NCBI RefSeq assembly: GCF_030944405.1
Contig: NZ_CP132339.1
Coordinates: forward strand, 2,542,001 to 2,606,000
Reading direction: 5' to 3'
Origin: Janthinobacterium sp. J1-1
GTDB lineage: Bacteria; Pseudomonadota; Gammaproteobacteria; Burkholderiales; Burkholderiaceae_D
DNA length: 64,000 nucleotides
Shown: in pieces, positions 7,869-17,288 of the stretch
How the letters are laid out: each line of letters begins with the position of its first letter
How positions within the stretch are numbered: the stretch's first letter is position 1
Made by a program: the position numbers and the translations under genes
The notes under the pieces: generated by a model
What the model saw: the letters and a program-made list of their open reading frames with translations, nothing else
What the model was told of the DNA's origin: nothing
Databases searched by the model: none

Positions 7869-8821
7869 GGACGTTCACACCCGCCCTGCGCCCGACCTTT
7901 TATTTCATCGGCGTCAGCACCGCGCAAAGCTCGATCATGAAGGTGTTCCCGGCCTGGGCCGCGCACCTGGGCCTGGGCGACGTCGAAATGAAGGGCATCG
8001 ATTTTCCCCTGCACGCGCCGGCGCAAGACTACCGTGCCGCCGTCGAGTTTCTCAAGCACGATCCGCTGTCGGTCGGCGCGCTGGTCACCACCCATAAAAT
8101 CGACCTGTATGCGGCCTGCCGCGACCTGTTCGACGAGATCGACGATTTTGCCCTGCTGATGGGCGAGACCAGCTGCCTGTCCAAGCGAGACGGCAAATTC
8201 ATCTGCCACGCCAAGGACCAGATCACGTCCGGCCTGGCGCTGGACGGCTTTTTGCCGGCGCAGCATTTTGCCAGCACGGGCGCCGAGGTGTTCTCGATGG
8301 GCGCCGGCGGCTCGACCATCGCCTTGACCCTGCACCTGATGCAGCGTGCACGCGGCGCCAACCGGCCGTCGAAAGTGATCGTCTCGAACCGCTCGCGGCA
8401 TCGCCTCGACGAAATCGAACGCATCCACCGCGAGCTGGACCTGGGCATCCCATGCGAATACGTGGTTACCGAAACGCCGGAACAGAACGACGCCGTGCTG
8501 GCGCGCTTGTCGCCCGGTGCGCTGGTGATCAACGCCACCGGCCTGGGCAAGGATGCACCCGGCTCGCCGCTCGGCGACGCCGCCGTCTTCCCGCAGCATT
8601 GCATCGCCTGGGACCTGAACTATCGCGGCGCGCTGGTGTTTCTCGACCAGGCGCGTGGGCAGCAGCAGGCGCGCCAGATGCAGGTGGAAGATGGCTGGAC
8701 CTATTTCATTTATGGCTGGACCCGCGTGATCGCCGAGGTGTTCGATATCGACATCCCGACCGGCGGGCCCGCGTTCGACGAGATTTGCCGCATCGCGGCA
8801 GAGGCAGGCAAACCTGCCTGA
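7865..8821 (+). CDS. Shikimate dehydrogenase (AroE)-like oxidoreductase
   Basis: A 318-residue AroE-fold protein. The N-terminal substrate domain has GVSTAQSS in place of the usual HSxSP loop and LVTTHK, which keeps the catalytic lysine. An Asp follows in HAKDQITSG where AroE has NTDG. The Rossmann domain shows SMGAGGSTIALTL and VSNRSRHRLDEI, and the C-terminal QVEDGWTYFIYGWT aligns with the substrate-contact helix. The changed substrate loops and catabolic context argue against shikimate biosynthesis. It more likely oxidises a cyclitol, a quinate-like acid or a keto sugar. Its start overlaps the cupin stop by 4 bases, so the two are translationally coupled. Confidence 0.85.
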   Translation: MRTFTPALRPTFYFIGVSTAQSSIMKVFPAWAAHLGLGDVEMKGIDFPLHAPAQDYRAAVEFLKHDPLSVGALVTTHKIDLYAACRDLFDEIDDFALLMGETSCLSKRDGKFICHAKDQITSGLALDGFLPAQHFASTGAEVFSMGAGGSTIALTLHLMQRARGANRPSKVIVSNRSRHRLDEIERIHRELDLGIPCEYVVTETPEQNDAVLARLSPGALVINATGLGKDAPGSPLGDAAVFPQHCIAWDLNYRGALVFLDQARGQQQARQMQVEDGWTYFIYGWTRVIAEVFDIDIPTGGPAFDEICRIAAEAGKPA

Positions 8822-8868
8822 ACGGGCAGGCGATTGATTCAACTACAAAAACTACAGGAGATCATCAC

Positions 8869-9852
8869 ATGAACCAACATAAACGCAATTTCGGCCGCAT
8901 CGTCGTCGCCGCCACACTGGCCCTGGCCACTTCCGCTCCGGCCTGGGCCGACGCGCCGGCCAAGTTCAAGATCGGCGTATCGATGAAAACCATCTCCGCG
9001 CCATACTTTGCGGCGCAGATGGAAGCGGTCAAGGCGCGCGGCAAGGAGCTGGGCTATGAGGTCATCAGCACCGACGGCCAGGGCAAGCTGCAAAAGCAGA
9101 TCTCCGACGTGGAAGACCTGGTCACGCGCGGCGTCAAGCTGTTGATCATCAATCCGGCCGACCCGGAAGGCATGGTCAACGCCGTCAACACCGCCACCGC
9201 GCGCGGCGTCAAGGTGATCGTGATCGACAGTGCCCTCAGCCCGAAAGCCAATTACGTCACCCAGGTAACGTCGTCGAACAGCGCCAATGGCGCGCTGGTC
9301 GGCAACTGGGTGATCGACCAGACCGGCAGCAAGCCCTTGAAGATCGCCCTGATCTCCGGTGAAAAAGGCAATCCGGTGGGCCAGGACCGCCGCATGGGCG
9401 TGATGGCCGGCATGATGGAAGCGCAGCTGCGCAAGAACGGCAAGGCCGACGTGACGGTGGTGGGCCAGGGCTGGGGCAACTGGAACGACGAAGGCGGCCT
9501 GAAGGCGATGGAAGACCTGCTGGTGGCGAACAAGGATTTCAACGTGGTGCTGTCCGAAAACGACAGCATGCTGCTGGGCGCGCGCCGCGCCATCGAAAGC
9601 GCGAAACGCCAGGGCATCCTGCTGGTCGCCGCCGCCGACGGCCAGAAGGAAGCGCTGGCGCTGATCAAGGCCGGCAAGTATGGCGTGACGGGCCTGAACG
9701 ACCCGGCGCTGGTGGCGAAAACCGCCGTCGACCTGGGCATCAAGGTGGTGCGCGGCGAAGTGAAGGATGTGCCGAAAAATACCTACACGGCGCCGGCGGC
9801 GATCACCAAGGAAAACGTCGACAAGTTCTACAACCCGAAATCGGTTTTTTAA
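8869..9852 (+). CDS. Ribose-type sugar ABC transporter, periplasmic binding protein
   Basis: A 327-residue periplasmic sugar-binding protein of the RbsB/Peripla_BP_4 family. The signal peptide is residues 1-27, ending in AWA. The mature protein begins FKIGVSMKTISAPYFAAQMEAV, typical of this family, with DGQGKLQKQISDVEDL in lobe 1 and LSENDSMLLGARRAIESA in lobe 2. An AGGAG Shine-Dalgarno at 8856-8860 fixes the start. It delivers an unknown sugar or polyol to the ATPase and permease encoded next. Confidence 0.95.
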   Translation: MNQHKRNFGRIVVAATLALATSAPAWADAPAKFKIGVSMKTISAPYFAAQMEAVKARGKELGYEVISTDGQGKLQKQISDVEDLVTRGVKLLIINPADPEGMVNAVNTATARGVKVIVIDSALSPKANYVTQVTSSNSANGALVGNWVIDQTGSKPLKIALISGEKGNPVGQDRRMGVMAGMMEAQLRKNGKADVTVVGQGWGNWNDEGGLKAMEDLLVANKDFNVVLSENDSMLLGARRAIESAKRQGILLVAAADGQKEALALIKAGKYGVTGLNDPALVAKTAVDLGIKVVRGEVKDVPKNTYTAPAAITKENVDKFYNPKSVF

Positions 9853-9928
9853 GCTTGCCGCTGCACGTTTGACCTTCGCGCCGCCTGAGGGTGGCGCGAC
9901 ATCTTATTCATTACAACTGGAGGCAACC

Positions 9929-11446
9929 TTGACAGCATTGTTATCGCTGGAAGGCGTCGGCAAGCATTTCGGCGGCGTGTATGCGCTCAACGCCGTCAAC
10001 TTCGAGGTGCGCGCCGGCGAAGTGCATGCGCTGGTCGGTGAAAACGGCGCGGGCAAGTCGACCCTGATGAAAATCATCGCCGGCAACCACCAGCCCGATG
10101 CGGGCCTGATGCGCCAGCATGGCCAGGCGGTGCGCTTTCGCAGCCCGCGCGAGGCGCTGGGCCAGGGCGTGGCGCTGATCCACCAGGAGACCGCCCTGGT
10201 GCCGGATCTGACCGTGGCGGAAAACGTCATGCTGTGCCAGCTGCCGGGCCTGATACGCTGGGCCGGCATGTTCGAGCGGGCGCGCGGCCTGATCCACAGC
10301 CTCGGTTTCGACATCGACCCGACCGCGCTGGTCGCTACCCTGTCGGCCGCGCAGCGCCAGGTAGTGGAAATCGCCAAGGCCCTGAGCCTGGACGTGAAAC
10401 TGCTGGTGCTCGACGAGCCGACGGCGTCGCTGGCGCCCAGCGACGCCGAGCGACTGCTGGGCATCGTGCGCGCGCTGCGCGAGCGCGGCGTCGGCATCGT
10501 CTATATCTCGCACCGCCTCGATGAAGTGTTCAGCATTGCCGACCGCATCACCGTGCTGAAAGACGGTGCGGTGGTCGACACCGTCACGCCGGACTCCCTC
10601 ACCATGGATGGCCTGATCCGGCTGATGGTGGGCCGCCCGCTCGATGCGCTGTTTCCGCGCCGCGAGAACGTGGCCATCGGCGAGGTGGTGCTGGACGTGG
10701 ACGGCCTGCGCCGGCGCGGCGCCGTGCATGGCGCCAGCCTGCAGGTGCGCGCCGGCGAAGTGGTGGGCCTCGGTGGCCTGATCGGCTCCGGGCGCAGCGA
10801 ACTGGTACGGCTGATCTTTGGCGCCGACCGCGCCGATGGCGGCACCGTGCGCGTCAAGGGTAGAAACGTCACGCCGAAAAACAGCGGGCAGGCGGTGCGC
10901 GCCGGCATCGGCCTGGTGCCGGAAGACCGCAAGGGGCAGGGCGCGGTGCTGTCGATGTCGATCCGCATCAACTCGACCATGGCTCGCCTGGCCGACGTCT
11001 CGCACTGGTTCGGCGGCCTGCGTCTGGCGCATGAAAAACGCACCGTGGCCGACCTGATGGCGCGCCTGCGCATCAAGGCGCGCGACATGCACGCCGATGT
11101 CTCGACCCTGTCCGGCGGCAACCAGCAGAAAGTGGTGCTGGCCAAGTGGTTCCATGCGCAGGGCCAGGTCATCATCCTTGACGAACCGACGCGCGGCGTC
11201 GACGTGGGCGCCAAGGTGGAAATCTATACCCTGATCAACGACCTGGCGGCGCAGGGCATGGCCGTGCTGGTGGTGTCGTCCGACCACAATGAACTGATCG
11301 GCCTGTGCGACCGCATCCTGGTGATGGGCTCCGGCCACCTGCGCGGCGAGCTGCAGGCAGCGGACTACAGCGAGGAAAACATCGTCTCCATGTCGCTGGG
11401 CCTGGGCCTGGCCGCTCCCGCCGCCACTTCCTTGCATGCCAATTGA
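9929..11446 (+). CDS. Ribose-type sugar ABC transporter, double ATPase
   Basis: A 505-residue RbsA-like protein with two ABC domains. The first (about 5-240) has Walker A GENGAGKST near residue 38, signature LSAAQRQVVEIAKAL and Walker B LLVLDEPTAS. The second (about 260-495) has the degenerate Walker A GLIGSGRSEL usual for this family, then LSGGNQQKVVLAKW and VIILDEPTRGVD. The start is the TTG at 9929: GGAGG lies 7 bases upstream, the protein then begins MTALLSLEGVGKHFGG, and the frame upstream overlaps the binding-protein gene. It pairs with the permease at 11466. Confidence 0.93.
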   Translation: MTALLSLEGVGKHFGGVYALNAVNFEVRAGEVHALVGENGAGKSTLMKIIAGNHQPDAGLMRQHGQAVRFRSPREALGQGVALIHQETALVPDLTVAENVMLCQLPGLIRWAGMFERARGLIHSLGFDIDPTALVATLSAAQRQVVEIAKALSLDVKLLVLDEPTASLAPSDAERLLGIVRALRERGVGIVYISHRLDEVFSIADRITVLKDGAVVDTVTPDSLTMDGLIRLMVGRPLDALFPRRENVAIGEVVLDVDGLRRRGAVHGASLQVRAGEVVGLGGLIGSGRSELVRLIFGADRADGGTVRVKGRNVTPKNSGQAVRAGIGLVPEDRKGQGAVLSMSIRINSTMARLADVSHWFGGLRLAHEKRTVADLMARLRIKARDMHADVSTLSGGNQQKVVLAKWFHAQGQVIILDEPTRGVDVGAKVEIYTLINDLAAQGMAVLVVSSDHNELIGLCDRILVMGSGHLRGELQAADYSEENIVSMSLGLGLAAPAATSLHAN

Positions 11447-11465
11447 AACCAACCGAATGCATATC

Positions 11466-12470
11466 ATGAGCAAAACTATCGTTCCTCCCCTGGCCGGCCA
11501 GCAGGCGCCAGCCAAAACTCCCTCGGGCCGCAGCGTCTGGAACGCGGCGGTGCGCTATAACACCGTGCTGATCCTGGTGGTGCTGCTGGTCGCCGCCTCG
11601 TTCGTGTCGCCCGACTTCATGACGGCGCCGAACATGTCGAACGTGGCGCGCCAGATCGTCAGCGTCGGCATCATGTCCATGGGCATGCTGCTGGTGGTGC
11701 TGACCGGCGGCATCGACCTGTCGGTCGGCTCGGTGGCGGCGCTGGCCAGCGTCACCACGGCCCTCCTGATTCCCGACTACGGCCTGGCCACGGCGATTTC
11801 CTGCGGCCTGCTGACGGGCGTGGTGTGCGGCGCCATCTGCGGCACCCTGGTGTCGCAGTACCGCCTCAGCTCCTTCGTCGTCACGCTGGCGATGATGACG
11901 GTGGCGCGCGGCATGGCGCTGATCGTCTCGAAAGGCGCGCCGGCGATGATCGACGACGCGGGGCAATCGCTGCTCGACTTCGGCCGCGACACCTGGTGGG
12001 TCTTCCCGCAGCCGACCGTGCTGATGCTGGTGATCTTCGGCCTGGGCAGCCTGTTCCTGGCGCTGACGCGCGCCGGGCGCATCGTGCGCGCCATCGGTTC
12101 GAACGAGGAGGCGGTGCGCCTGTCGGGCGTGCCGGTGGGGCGCCATGTGATGCTGGCTTATGTGGTGTCGGGCCTGCTGGCGGCCGTTGCCGGCATTATC
12201 TCGACGGCGCGTGCCGGCGTCGGCGCGCCGACCATCGGCACCGGCGACGAGCTGACCGTGATCGCCGCCGTGGTGATCGGCGGCGCCAGCCTGGCTGGCG
12301 GGCGCGGCACGGTGTTGAATACCCTGGTCGGCGTGGTGACCCTGGGCGTGATCGGCAATATCATGAACCTGGCCAGCGTGCCCGGCTACCACCAGCAGGT
12401 GGTGATGGGCATTATCATCATCGTCGCCATCCTGGCGCAGCGCGGCACCGGCGGCCTGCGCGGCAAATAA
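11466..12470 (+). CDS. Ribose-type sugar ABC transporter, permease
   Basis: A 334-residue integral membrane protein of the RbsC family with about nine hydrophobic segments, starting YNTVLILVVLLVAASFV. The family landmarks are MLLVVLTGGIDLSVGSVAALAS and GGASLAGGRGTVLNTLVGV. The ATG at 11466 (MSKTIVPP) is preferred; an in-frame ATG at 11457 is also possible, and neither has a strong Shine-Dalgarno. It follows the ATPase gene by 19 bases and completes the importer. Confidence 0.93.
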   Translation: MSKTIVPPLAGQQAPAKTPSGRSVWNAAVRYNTVLILVVLLVAASFVSPDFMTAPNMSNVARQIVSVGIMSMGMLLVVLTGGIDLSVGSVAALASVTTALLIPDYGLATAISCGLLTGVVCGAICGTLVSQYRLSSFVVTLAMMTVARGMALIVSKGAPAMIDDAGQSLLDFGRDTWWVFPQPTVLMLVIFGLGSLFLALTRAGRIVRAIGSNEEAVRLSGVPVGRHVMLAYVVSGLLAAVAGIISTARAGVGAPTIGTGDELTVIAAVVIGGASLAGGRGTVLNTLVGVVTLGVIGNIMNLASVPGYHQQVVMGIIIIVAILAQRGTGGLRGK

Positions 12471-12479
12471 GGACAGCAC

Positions 12480-13982
12480 ATGAACGACGAACTGACACTG
12501 GCCATCGATGTGGGCACCGGCAGCGTGCGCGCCGCGCTGGTCGATGCGCATGGCCGCGTGCTGTCGATCGCCGCGCGCGAGCATGACCAGATCGTGCCGG
12601 CCTTCGGCTGGTCCGAACAGCGCCCGCAGGACTGGTGGAACGGCACCGTGGCCGCCGTGCAAACGGTGCTGCAAGCGGTGCCCGGCGCGCGCGAACGCAT
12701 CGCCATGGTGGCCGCCTGCGGCCAGATGCACGCCACCGTGCTGCTCGACGCCGATGGCGCACTGGCGCGCGACACGGCGCCGCTGTGGAACGACAAGCGC
12801 ACCGTGCCCCTGGTCACCGCCTTCGAGGCGGCGCATCGGCCGCAGGACTATCTGGCCCGCACCGGCAATCCGCCCACGCCGGCCTGGCCCGCCTTCAAGC
12901 TGCAATGGCTGCGCGACCACGATCCGCAGGCCTGGCAGCGCACGCGGGCCGTGCTGATGCCCAAGGATTACCTGAACTTTTGCCTGACCGGCGTGGCCGG
13001 CATGGACCGCACCGAGGCGGCCTGCAGCTTCCTGATGGACCCGCGCACCGGCGACTGGTCGCGCGCCACCTGCGAGCAGCTGGGACTGGACATGGCCAAG
13101 CTGGCCACCATCCGTGATCCGCTCGATATCGTGGGCCATGTCACGGCGCAGGCGGCTGCGCAAACGGGGCTGCGGGAAGGCACGCCGGTGCTGGTCGGCG
13201 CCGGCGATTATCCGGTGGGCCTGCTCGGCTCCGGCGTGTGCAGCCCCGGCATGGGTTCGGAAATGCTGGGCACCTCGTGCATCGTCACCCTGGTGACGGA
13301 TCAGCCGCTGCTGGACCCGGCCATTTCCAATGTCGGCACGGTCGAAGGGGGCTGGGGCGCTTTCATGCTGCTGGAAACGGGCGGCGACGCGATGCGCTGG
13401 GCGCGCCGCGCCTTTCATGAAAAAGCCCTCAGCTACGAAGACATCGTGGCCAAGGCGGCGCTGGCGCCGGCCGGCGCCGACCGCCTGTTCTTCATGCCCT
13501 ATCTGTCGGGCGAGCGCTTTGGCCAGCACAGGAATGCCCGCGCCCAGTTCTTCGGCATCGGCGCCGCGCATGGGCTGGAGCACTTGCACCGCGCCGTGCT
13601 CGAAGGCGTGGCCTTCGGCGTCAAGCGCCATATCAATATCATGGAGCGTATCGCCGGGCGCAGGCTGGAACGCCTGGTCGCCTCGGGCGGCGGCGCGCGC
13701 ACCGAGCTGTGGCTGCGCATCAAGGCCAGCGTGTACGGCATCCCGATCCTGGTGCCGCAGGAAGCCGAGTGCGGCATTATCGGCTGCGCCGCGATGGCGG
13801 CCGTGGCCCTGGGGCGCCATGCCACGCTGCCGCAGGCGGCAAACGCGCTGGTGGCCTATGACAAGGAAGTGGCGCCCGAGCCGCGCTGGATGGAGACCTA
13901 TGCGCGCATGCAGCCCGTGTTTGAAAAGCTGTATCTGCACTCGCAGCGGATGTACGACGATCTCGACGGGCTGGCCCCATGA
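12480..13982 (+). CDS. FGGY-family carbohydrate kinase (xylulokinase-like)
   Basis: A 500-residue sugar kinase. The N-terminal domain begins LAIDVGTGSVRAAL (ATP phosphate loop) and has ACGQMHATVLLD, the GQMH typical of the xylulokinase branch. The catalytic base is Asp about 243 in VGAGDYPVGLLGSG. The C-terminal domain has LEGVAFGVKRHINIM and ASGGGARTELWLRIKA. It should phosphorylate a ketose imported or formed in this pathway; D-xylulose itself is only one option. It lies 9 bases after the permease and overlaps the HAD gene by 4 bases. Confidence 0.93.
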   Translation: MNDELTLAIDVGTGSVRAALVDAHGRVLSIAAREHDQIVPAFGWSEQRPQDWWNGTVAAVQTVLQAVPGARERIAMVAACGQMHATVLLDADGALARDTAPLWNDKRTVPLVTAFEAAHRPQDYLARTGNPPTPAWPAFKLQWLRDHDPQAWQRTRAVLMPKDYLNFCLTGVAGMDRTEAACSFLMDPRTGDWSRATCEQLGLDMAKLATIRDPLDIVGHVTAQAAAQTGLREGTPVLVGAGDYPVGLLGSGVCSPGMGSEMLGTSCIVTLVTDQPLLDPAISNVGTVEGGWGAFMLLETGGDAMRWARRAFHEKALSYEDIVAKAALAPAGADRLFFMPYLSGERFGQHRNARAQFFGIGAAHGLEHLHRAVLEGVAFGVKRHINIMERIAGRRLERLVASGGGARTELWLRIKASVYGIPILVPQEAECGIIGCAAMAAVALGRHATLPQAANALVAYDKEVAPEPRWMETYARMQPVFEKLYLHSQRMYDDLDGLAP

Positions 13983-14623
13983 TCCGCGCGATATTGTTCG
14001 ACATGGACGGCACCCTGGTCGACAGCGAACCGCTGCATCATATCGCCATGCTGGAAGTACTCGACCAGGTGGGCGTGGCGCTGCCGGACACGTTCGCCCA
14101 CGATTCCACCGGTATGGCGATGCCGGCCGTGTATGCGCTGCTGCGCGCCACCACCAGCTTGCAGATGGCGTATGCGGAACTGGTGGCCGCCAAGTATGCG
14201 GGCTTTCTGCGCCGGGCCGGCGAGATCGCCATGCGGCCCGGCGCGCAGGCCGCCATCGATGCGGCGCGCGCTGCCGGCCTGGCGGTGGCGGTGGTGTCGA
14301 ACTCGGACCGCATGCTGGTCGACGCCAGCCTGGCCGTGGCCGGCATCTCGCGGCCCGACATGATCACGGTCACCCGCAATGACGTGCGCGAAGGCAAGCC
14401 GCATGCCGAACCGTATCTGCGCGCGGCCTGGCTGCTGGGCGTGGCGCCGCACGAGTGCCTGGTGGTCGAAGACAGCGCGCCGGGCGCGCAGGCGGGCCTG
14501 GCCGCCGGCATGACGGTCGTCGGCTGGCCCGAGCCGCATCGCCACGACCTGGTGTTTCCTGACGGCGTGCATACGCTGGCGGGCGACGACCTGGCAGGAT
14601 TTTTACAGCAATTCATACAATAA
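13979..14623 (+). CDS. HAD-superfamily phosphatase (beta-phosphoglucomutase-like subgroup)
   Basis: A 214-residue HAD hydrolase. Motif I is FDMDGTLVDSEP, motif II VVSNSDRML, motif III the lysine in EGKPHAEPYL, and motif IV VVEDSAPGAQAGLAAGM. A helical cap sits between motifs I and II. Such enzymes dephosphorylate or isomerise small sugar phosphates. Coupled by a 4-base overlap to the kinase, it may dephosphorylate a dead-end sugar phosphate or act as a pathway step; sequence alone does not decide. Confidence 0.9.
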   Translation: MIRAILFDMDGTLVDSEPLHHIAMLEVLDQVGVALPDTFAHDSTGMAMPAVYALLRATTSLQMAYAELVAAKYAGFLRRAGEIAMRPGAQAAIDAARAAGLAVAVVSNSDRMLVDASLAVAGISRPDMITVTRNDVREGKPHAEPYLRAAWLLGVAPHECLVVEDSAPGAQAGLAAGMTVVGWPEPHRHDLVFPDGVHTLAGDDLAGFLQQFIQ

Positions 14624-14636
14624 TGGAGACAAGCAG

Positions 14637-15410
14637 ATGTATCTCGATAAATTCAAACTGACCAACAAGATCGCCGTCGTCACGGGCGCCGCGCGCGGCA
14701 TCGGCCTGGCCACCGTGGAAGCGCTGGCCGAAGCCGGCGCCACCGTCGTCATCACCGACATGAACCCCGAGCTGCTGGCTGGCGCCGTGGAACAGCTGAC
14801 GGCCAAGGGCCACCGCGTCGAGGGCGAACTGCTCGACGTGACCGACGCGAAAGCGGTGCAGCGCGTGCATGACGCGGTTCTGGCGCGCCATGGCCGCATC
14901 GATGTGCTGGTCAATAACGCCGGCATCGCGATCTCGAATCATCCGGCCGAAACCATGGCCGACGAGGTGTGGAACAAGGTCATCGACGTCAACCTCAATG
15001 GCCTGTTCTGGTGCTGCCGCACCTTCGGCAAGGGCATGCTGGAACGCGGCGCGGGCGCCATCGTCAATGTTGGCTCGATGTCCGGCTTTATCGTCAACCG
15101 CCCGCAGGAGCAGGCCAACTACAACGCCTCGAAAGCAGCCGTGCATCACCTGACGCGCTCGCTGGCGGCCGAGTGGGGTGCGCGCGGCGTGCGCGTTAAT
15201 GCCGTGGCGCCCACCTATATCGAGACCGAGATGAACGCCTATGTCTACGACGACCCGGAAATGTACCGCCACTGGGTGGGCGGCACGCCGATGAACCGCA
15301 TGGGCAAGGTCGACGAAGTGGCCTCGGTCATCCTGTTCCTGGCCAGCGACGCGGCCAGCCTGATGACCGGTTCCATCGTGCTGGCCGACGGCGGCTACGC
15401 GTGCTGGTAA
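14637..15410 (+). CDS. SDR polyol dehydrogenase (galactitol/arabinitol dehydrogenase-like)
   Basis: A 257-residue short-chain dehydrogenase. It has the NAD-binding TGAARGIG, an acidic residue after strand 2 (VITDMN) that favours NAD, NNAG, catalytic Ser in GSMSGFIVNRPQ, and YNASK with catalytic Tyr and Lys. The stretches GLFWCCRTFGKGM, GSMSGFIVNRPQ and the ending VLADGGYACW recall bacterial galactitol 2-dehydrogenase and D-arabinitol dehydrogenase (from memory), so a polyol substrate is likely. It begins 13 bases after the HAD gene behind a GGAGA ribosome-binding site. Confidence 0.88.
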   Translation: MYLDKFKLTNKIAVVTGAARGIGLATVEALAEAGATVVITDMNPELLAGAVEQLTAKGHRVEGELLDVTDAKAVQRVHDAVLARHGRIDVLVNNAGIAISNHPAETMADEVWNKVIDVNLNGLFWCCRTFGKGMLERGAGAIVNVGSMSGFIVNRPQEQANYNASKAAVHHLTRSLAAEWGARGVRVNAVAPTYIETEMNAYVYDDPEMYRHWVGGTPMNRMGKVDEVASVILFLASDAASLMTGSIVLADGGYACW

Positions 15411-15435
15411 GCATGCACATCTCAAAGGACATCGC

Positions 15436-16512
15436 ATGAAACACACTATAAAAGGGGCACGCTTCCCCGGCCGCTATCTGCAAGGCCCGGGTGCGCTGGC
15501 CATGCTGGGCGGCGAAGTGGCGGCGTTTGCGGCGCAGGCCGTGGTGCTGCTCGACGGCGGCGTATTCGACATCCTGCAAGACAAGGTGCTGGCCGCGCTG
15601 GACGGCAAGGCGAAGGCGGAACTGGTACGCCATGGCGGCGAATGTTCGGATGCCGAAATCGCCCGCATCGTCGAACTGGCGAGCAAGGCCGGCGCCGGCG
15701 TGATCGTCGGCATCGGCGGCGGCAAGGCGCTCGACACGGCCAAGGCGGCCGCGCACGGCCTGTCGCTGCCCGTCATTATCGTGCCGACCATCGCGTCGTC
15801 GGATGCGCCCTGCAGCGCGCTGGCGGTGGTGTACAACGAGGACGGCGGCGTCGCCTATGACAAATTCTTGCCGCGCAATCCGGACCTGGTGCTGGTCGAT
15901 ACCGCCATCATCAGCCAGGCGCCGTCGCGCTTTCTGATCGCCGGCATCGGCGACGCACTGGCCACGTATTACGAAGCCGACGCCTGCCGCGACAGCGGGG
16001 CGGCCAACTGCCTCGGCATGCCGGGCCTGGAAGTGGCGCATGCGATCGCGCGCGCCTGCCGCGACACCATCTTCGAATATGGCGCGGCGGCGGTGGCCGA
16101 ATGCGATGCCAAAACAGCCGGACCGGCGATGGAGCGCGTGGTCGAAGCCAATATCCTGTTGTCGGGCATCGGCTTCGAATCGGGCGGCGTGGCGTCGGCG
16201 CACGGCATCCACCATGGCCTGTGCGAACTGCCCGACGTGCACCATCACCTGCATGGCGAAAAGGTGGCGATCGGCGTGCTGGCTGGCCTGAAGCTGCGCG
16301 GCAATGAAGACGAATTCCGGCGCGTGCTGGCGTTCTGCCGGTCGGTGCGCCTGCCGACCCGCCTGGCCGATATCGGCATTGTCGATATCACCGAAGACAA
16401 GCTGCGCATCGTGGCCGAACGCGCCTGCCGTCCCGGTGAAATCACCCATAACGAGCCGGTCGCCATCGACGCCGGCATGCTGGTGGCCGCCTTGCGCGCG
16501 CTGCCAGTCTGA
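15436..16512 (+). CDS. Iron-containing alcohol dehydrogenase, glycerol dehydrogenase type
   Basis: A 358-residue GldA-like enzyme. The NAD-binding GIGGGKALDTAKA and the metal-site regions GIGDALATYYEAD (Asp ligand), SAHGIHHGL and HHHLHGEKVAIG (His ligands) are all present, so it should be active. GldA oxidises glycerol to dihydroxyacetone. In this operon, with a polyol SDR and a kinase, it may act on glycerol, a tetritol or a related vicinal diol. Full family length, 25 bases after the SDR gene. Confidence 0.9.
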   Translation: MKHTIKGARFPGRYLQGPGALAMLGGEVAAFAAQAVVLLDGGVFDILQDKVLAALDGKAKAELVRHGGECSDAEIARIVELASKAGAGVIVGIGGGKALDTAKAAAHGLSLPVIIVPTIASSDAPCSALAVVYNEDGGVAYDKFLPRNPDLVLVDTAIISQAPSRFLIAGIGDALATYYEADACRDSGAANCLGMPGLEVAHAIARACRDTIFEYGAAAVAECDAKTAGPAMERVVEANILLSGIGFESGGVASAHGIHHGLCELPDVHHHLHGEKVAIGVLAGLKLRGNEDEFRRVLAFCRSVRLPTRLADIGIVDITEDKLRIVAERACRPGEITHNEPVAIDAGMLVAALRALPV

Positions 16513-16526
16513 ACAAGGAAAACCTG

Positions 16527-17279
16527 ATGAACGCAATTACCCACAGTTTCGACAAGCGCCTGTTTGAAGGCAAGACCGTGATTGTCGCCGGCGCTTCCGG
16601 CGGCCTGGGCATGGCGATGGCGCGCGGTTTCGCGGCGCTGGGCGCACAGGTGATCGGCACCGGCACCTCGGCCGCGAAGAATGCGGCGGCGCAGGACGAC
16701 CCGGCCAATGCCGGCATCCGTTTCGCCGTGCTCGACAGCCGCAACCATGAAGCGATCAAAACCTTCATGGCGGCGCTGCCAGCCATCGATGTGCTGGTCA
16801 ATGCGCAGGGCATCGCCCGTCCCGGCGCCGAGTGGGAGGACGAGACCTTTCTCGATGTGCTGGACGTGAATCTCACCAGCCCGTTCCGCCTGGCGATGGC
16901 CGCCATGCCGCAGCTGGAGGCGGCGCGCGGCGCGGTGGTCAATGTGGCCTCCATGCTCAGCTACCTTGCCGACGCCGCCGTGCCTTCCTATACCGCCAGC
17001 AAGACCGGCATCGTCGGCCTGACGCGGGCGCTGGCGCACCGCTATGGCGCCTCCGGCGTGCGCATCAATGCGGTGGCGCCCGGCTATCACCGCACCGACA
17101 TGACGCGCGAATTGTGGGAGGACCCGGTGGCCGAGGCGCGCATCGCCGAACGCTCGGCACTGAAGCGCTGGGGCACGACCGACGATATTGTCGGCGCCGT
17201 GATTTTCCTGTGTTCACCTGCGGCCGCCTTTGTTACCGGCGTCACCTTGCCGGTCGATGGCGGCTACCACAGCGGTTAA
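16527..17279 (+). CDS. SDR-family oxidoreductase
   Basis: A 250-residue short-chain dehydrogenase with GASGGLGMA, VNAQGIA at the NNAG position, catalytic Ser in VASMLSYL, and PSYTASKTG carrying Tyr and Lys. The C-terminus ends LPVDGGYHSG. The layout is like KduD or gluconate 5-dehydrogenase, which act on keto sugar acids (from memory). It is the second SDR in the operon and differs clearly from the first, so it probably catalyses another redox step. It starts 14 bases after the gldA-like gene. Confidence 0.88.
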   Translation: MNAITHSFDKRLFEGKTVIVAGASGGLGMAMARGFAALGAQVIGTGTSAAKNAAAQDDPANAGIRFAVLDSRNHEAIKTFMAALPAIDVLVNAQGIARPGAEWEDETFLDVLDVNLTSPFRLAMAAMPQLEAARGAVVNVASMLSYLADAAVPSYTASKTGIVGLTRALAHRYGASGVRINAVAPGYHRTDMTRELWEDPVAEARIAERSALKRWGTTDDIVGAVIFLCSPAAAFVTGVTLPVDGGYHSG

Positions 17280-17288
17280 GGAGCAACC

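Noticed and set aside
11235..13940. 901-codon open frame on the minus strand
   Set aside because: Opposite the permease and kinase genes, His/Arg/Gln-rich with no domain, a typical antisense shadow in high-GC DNA.
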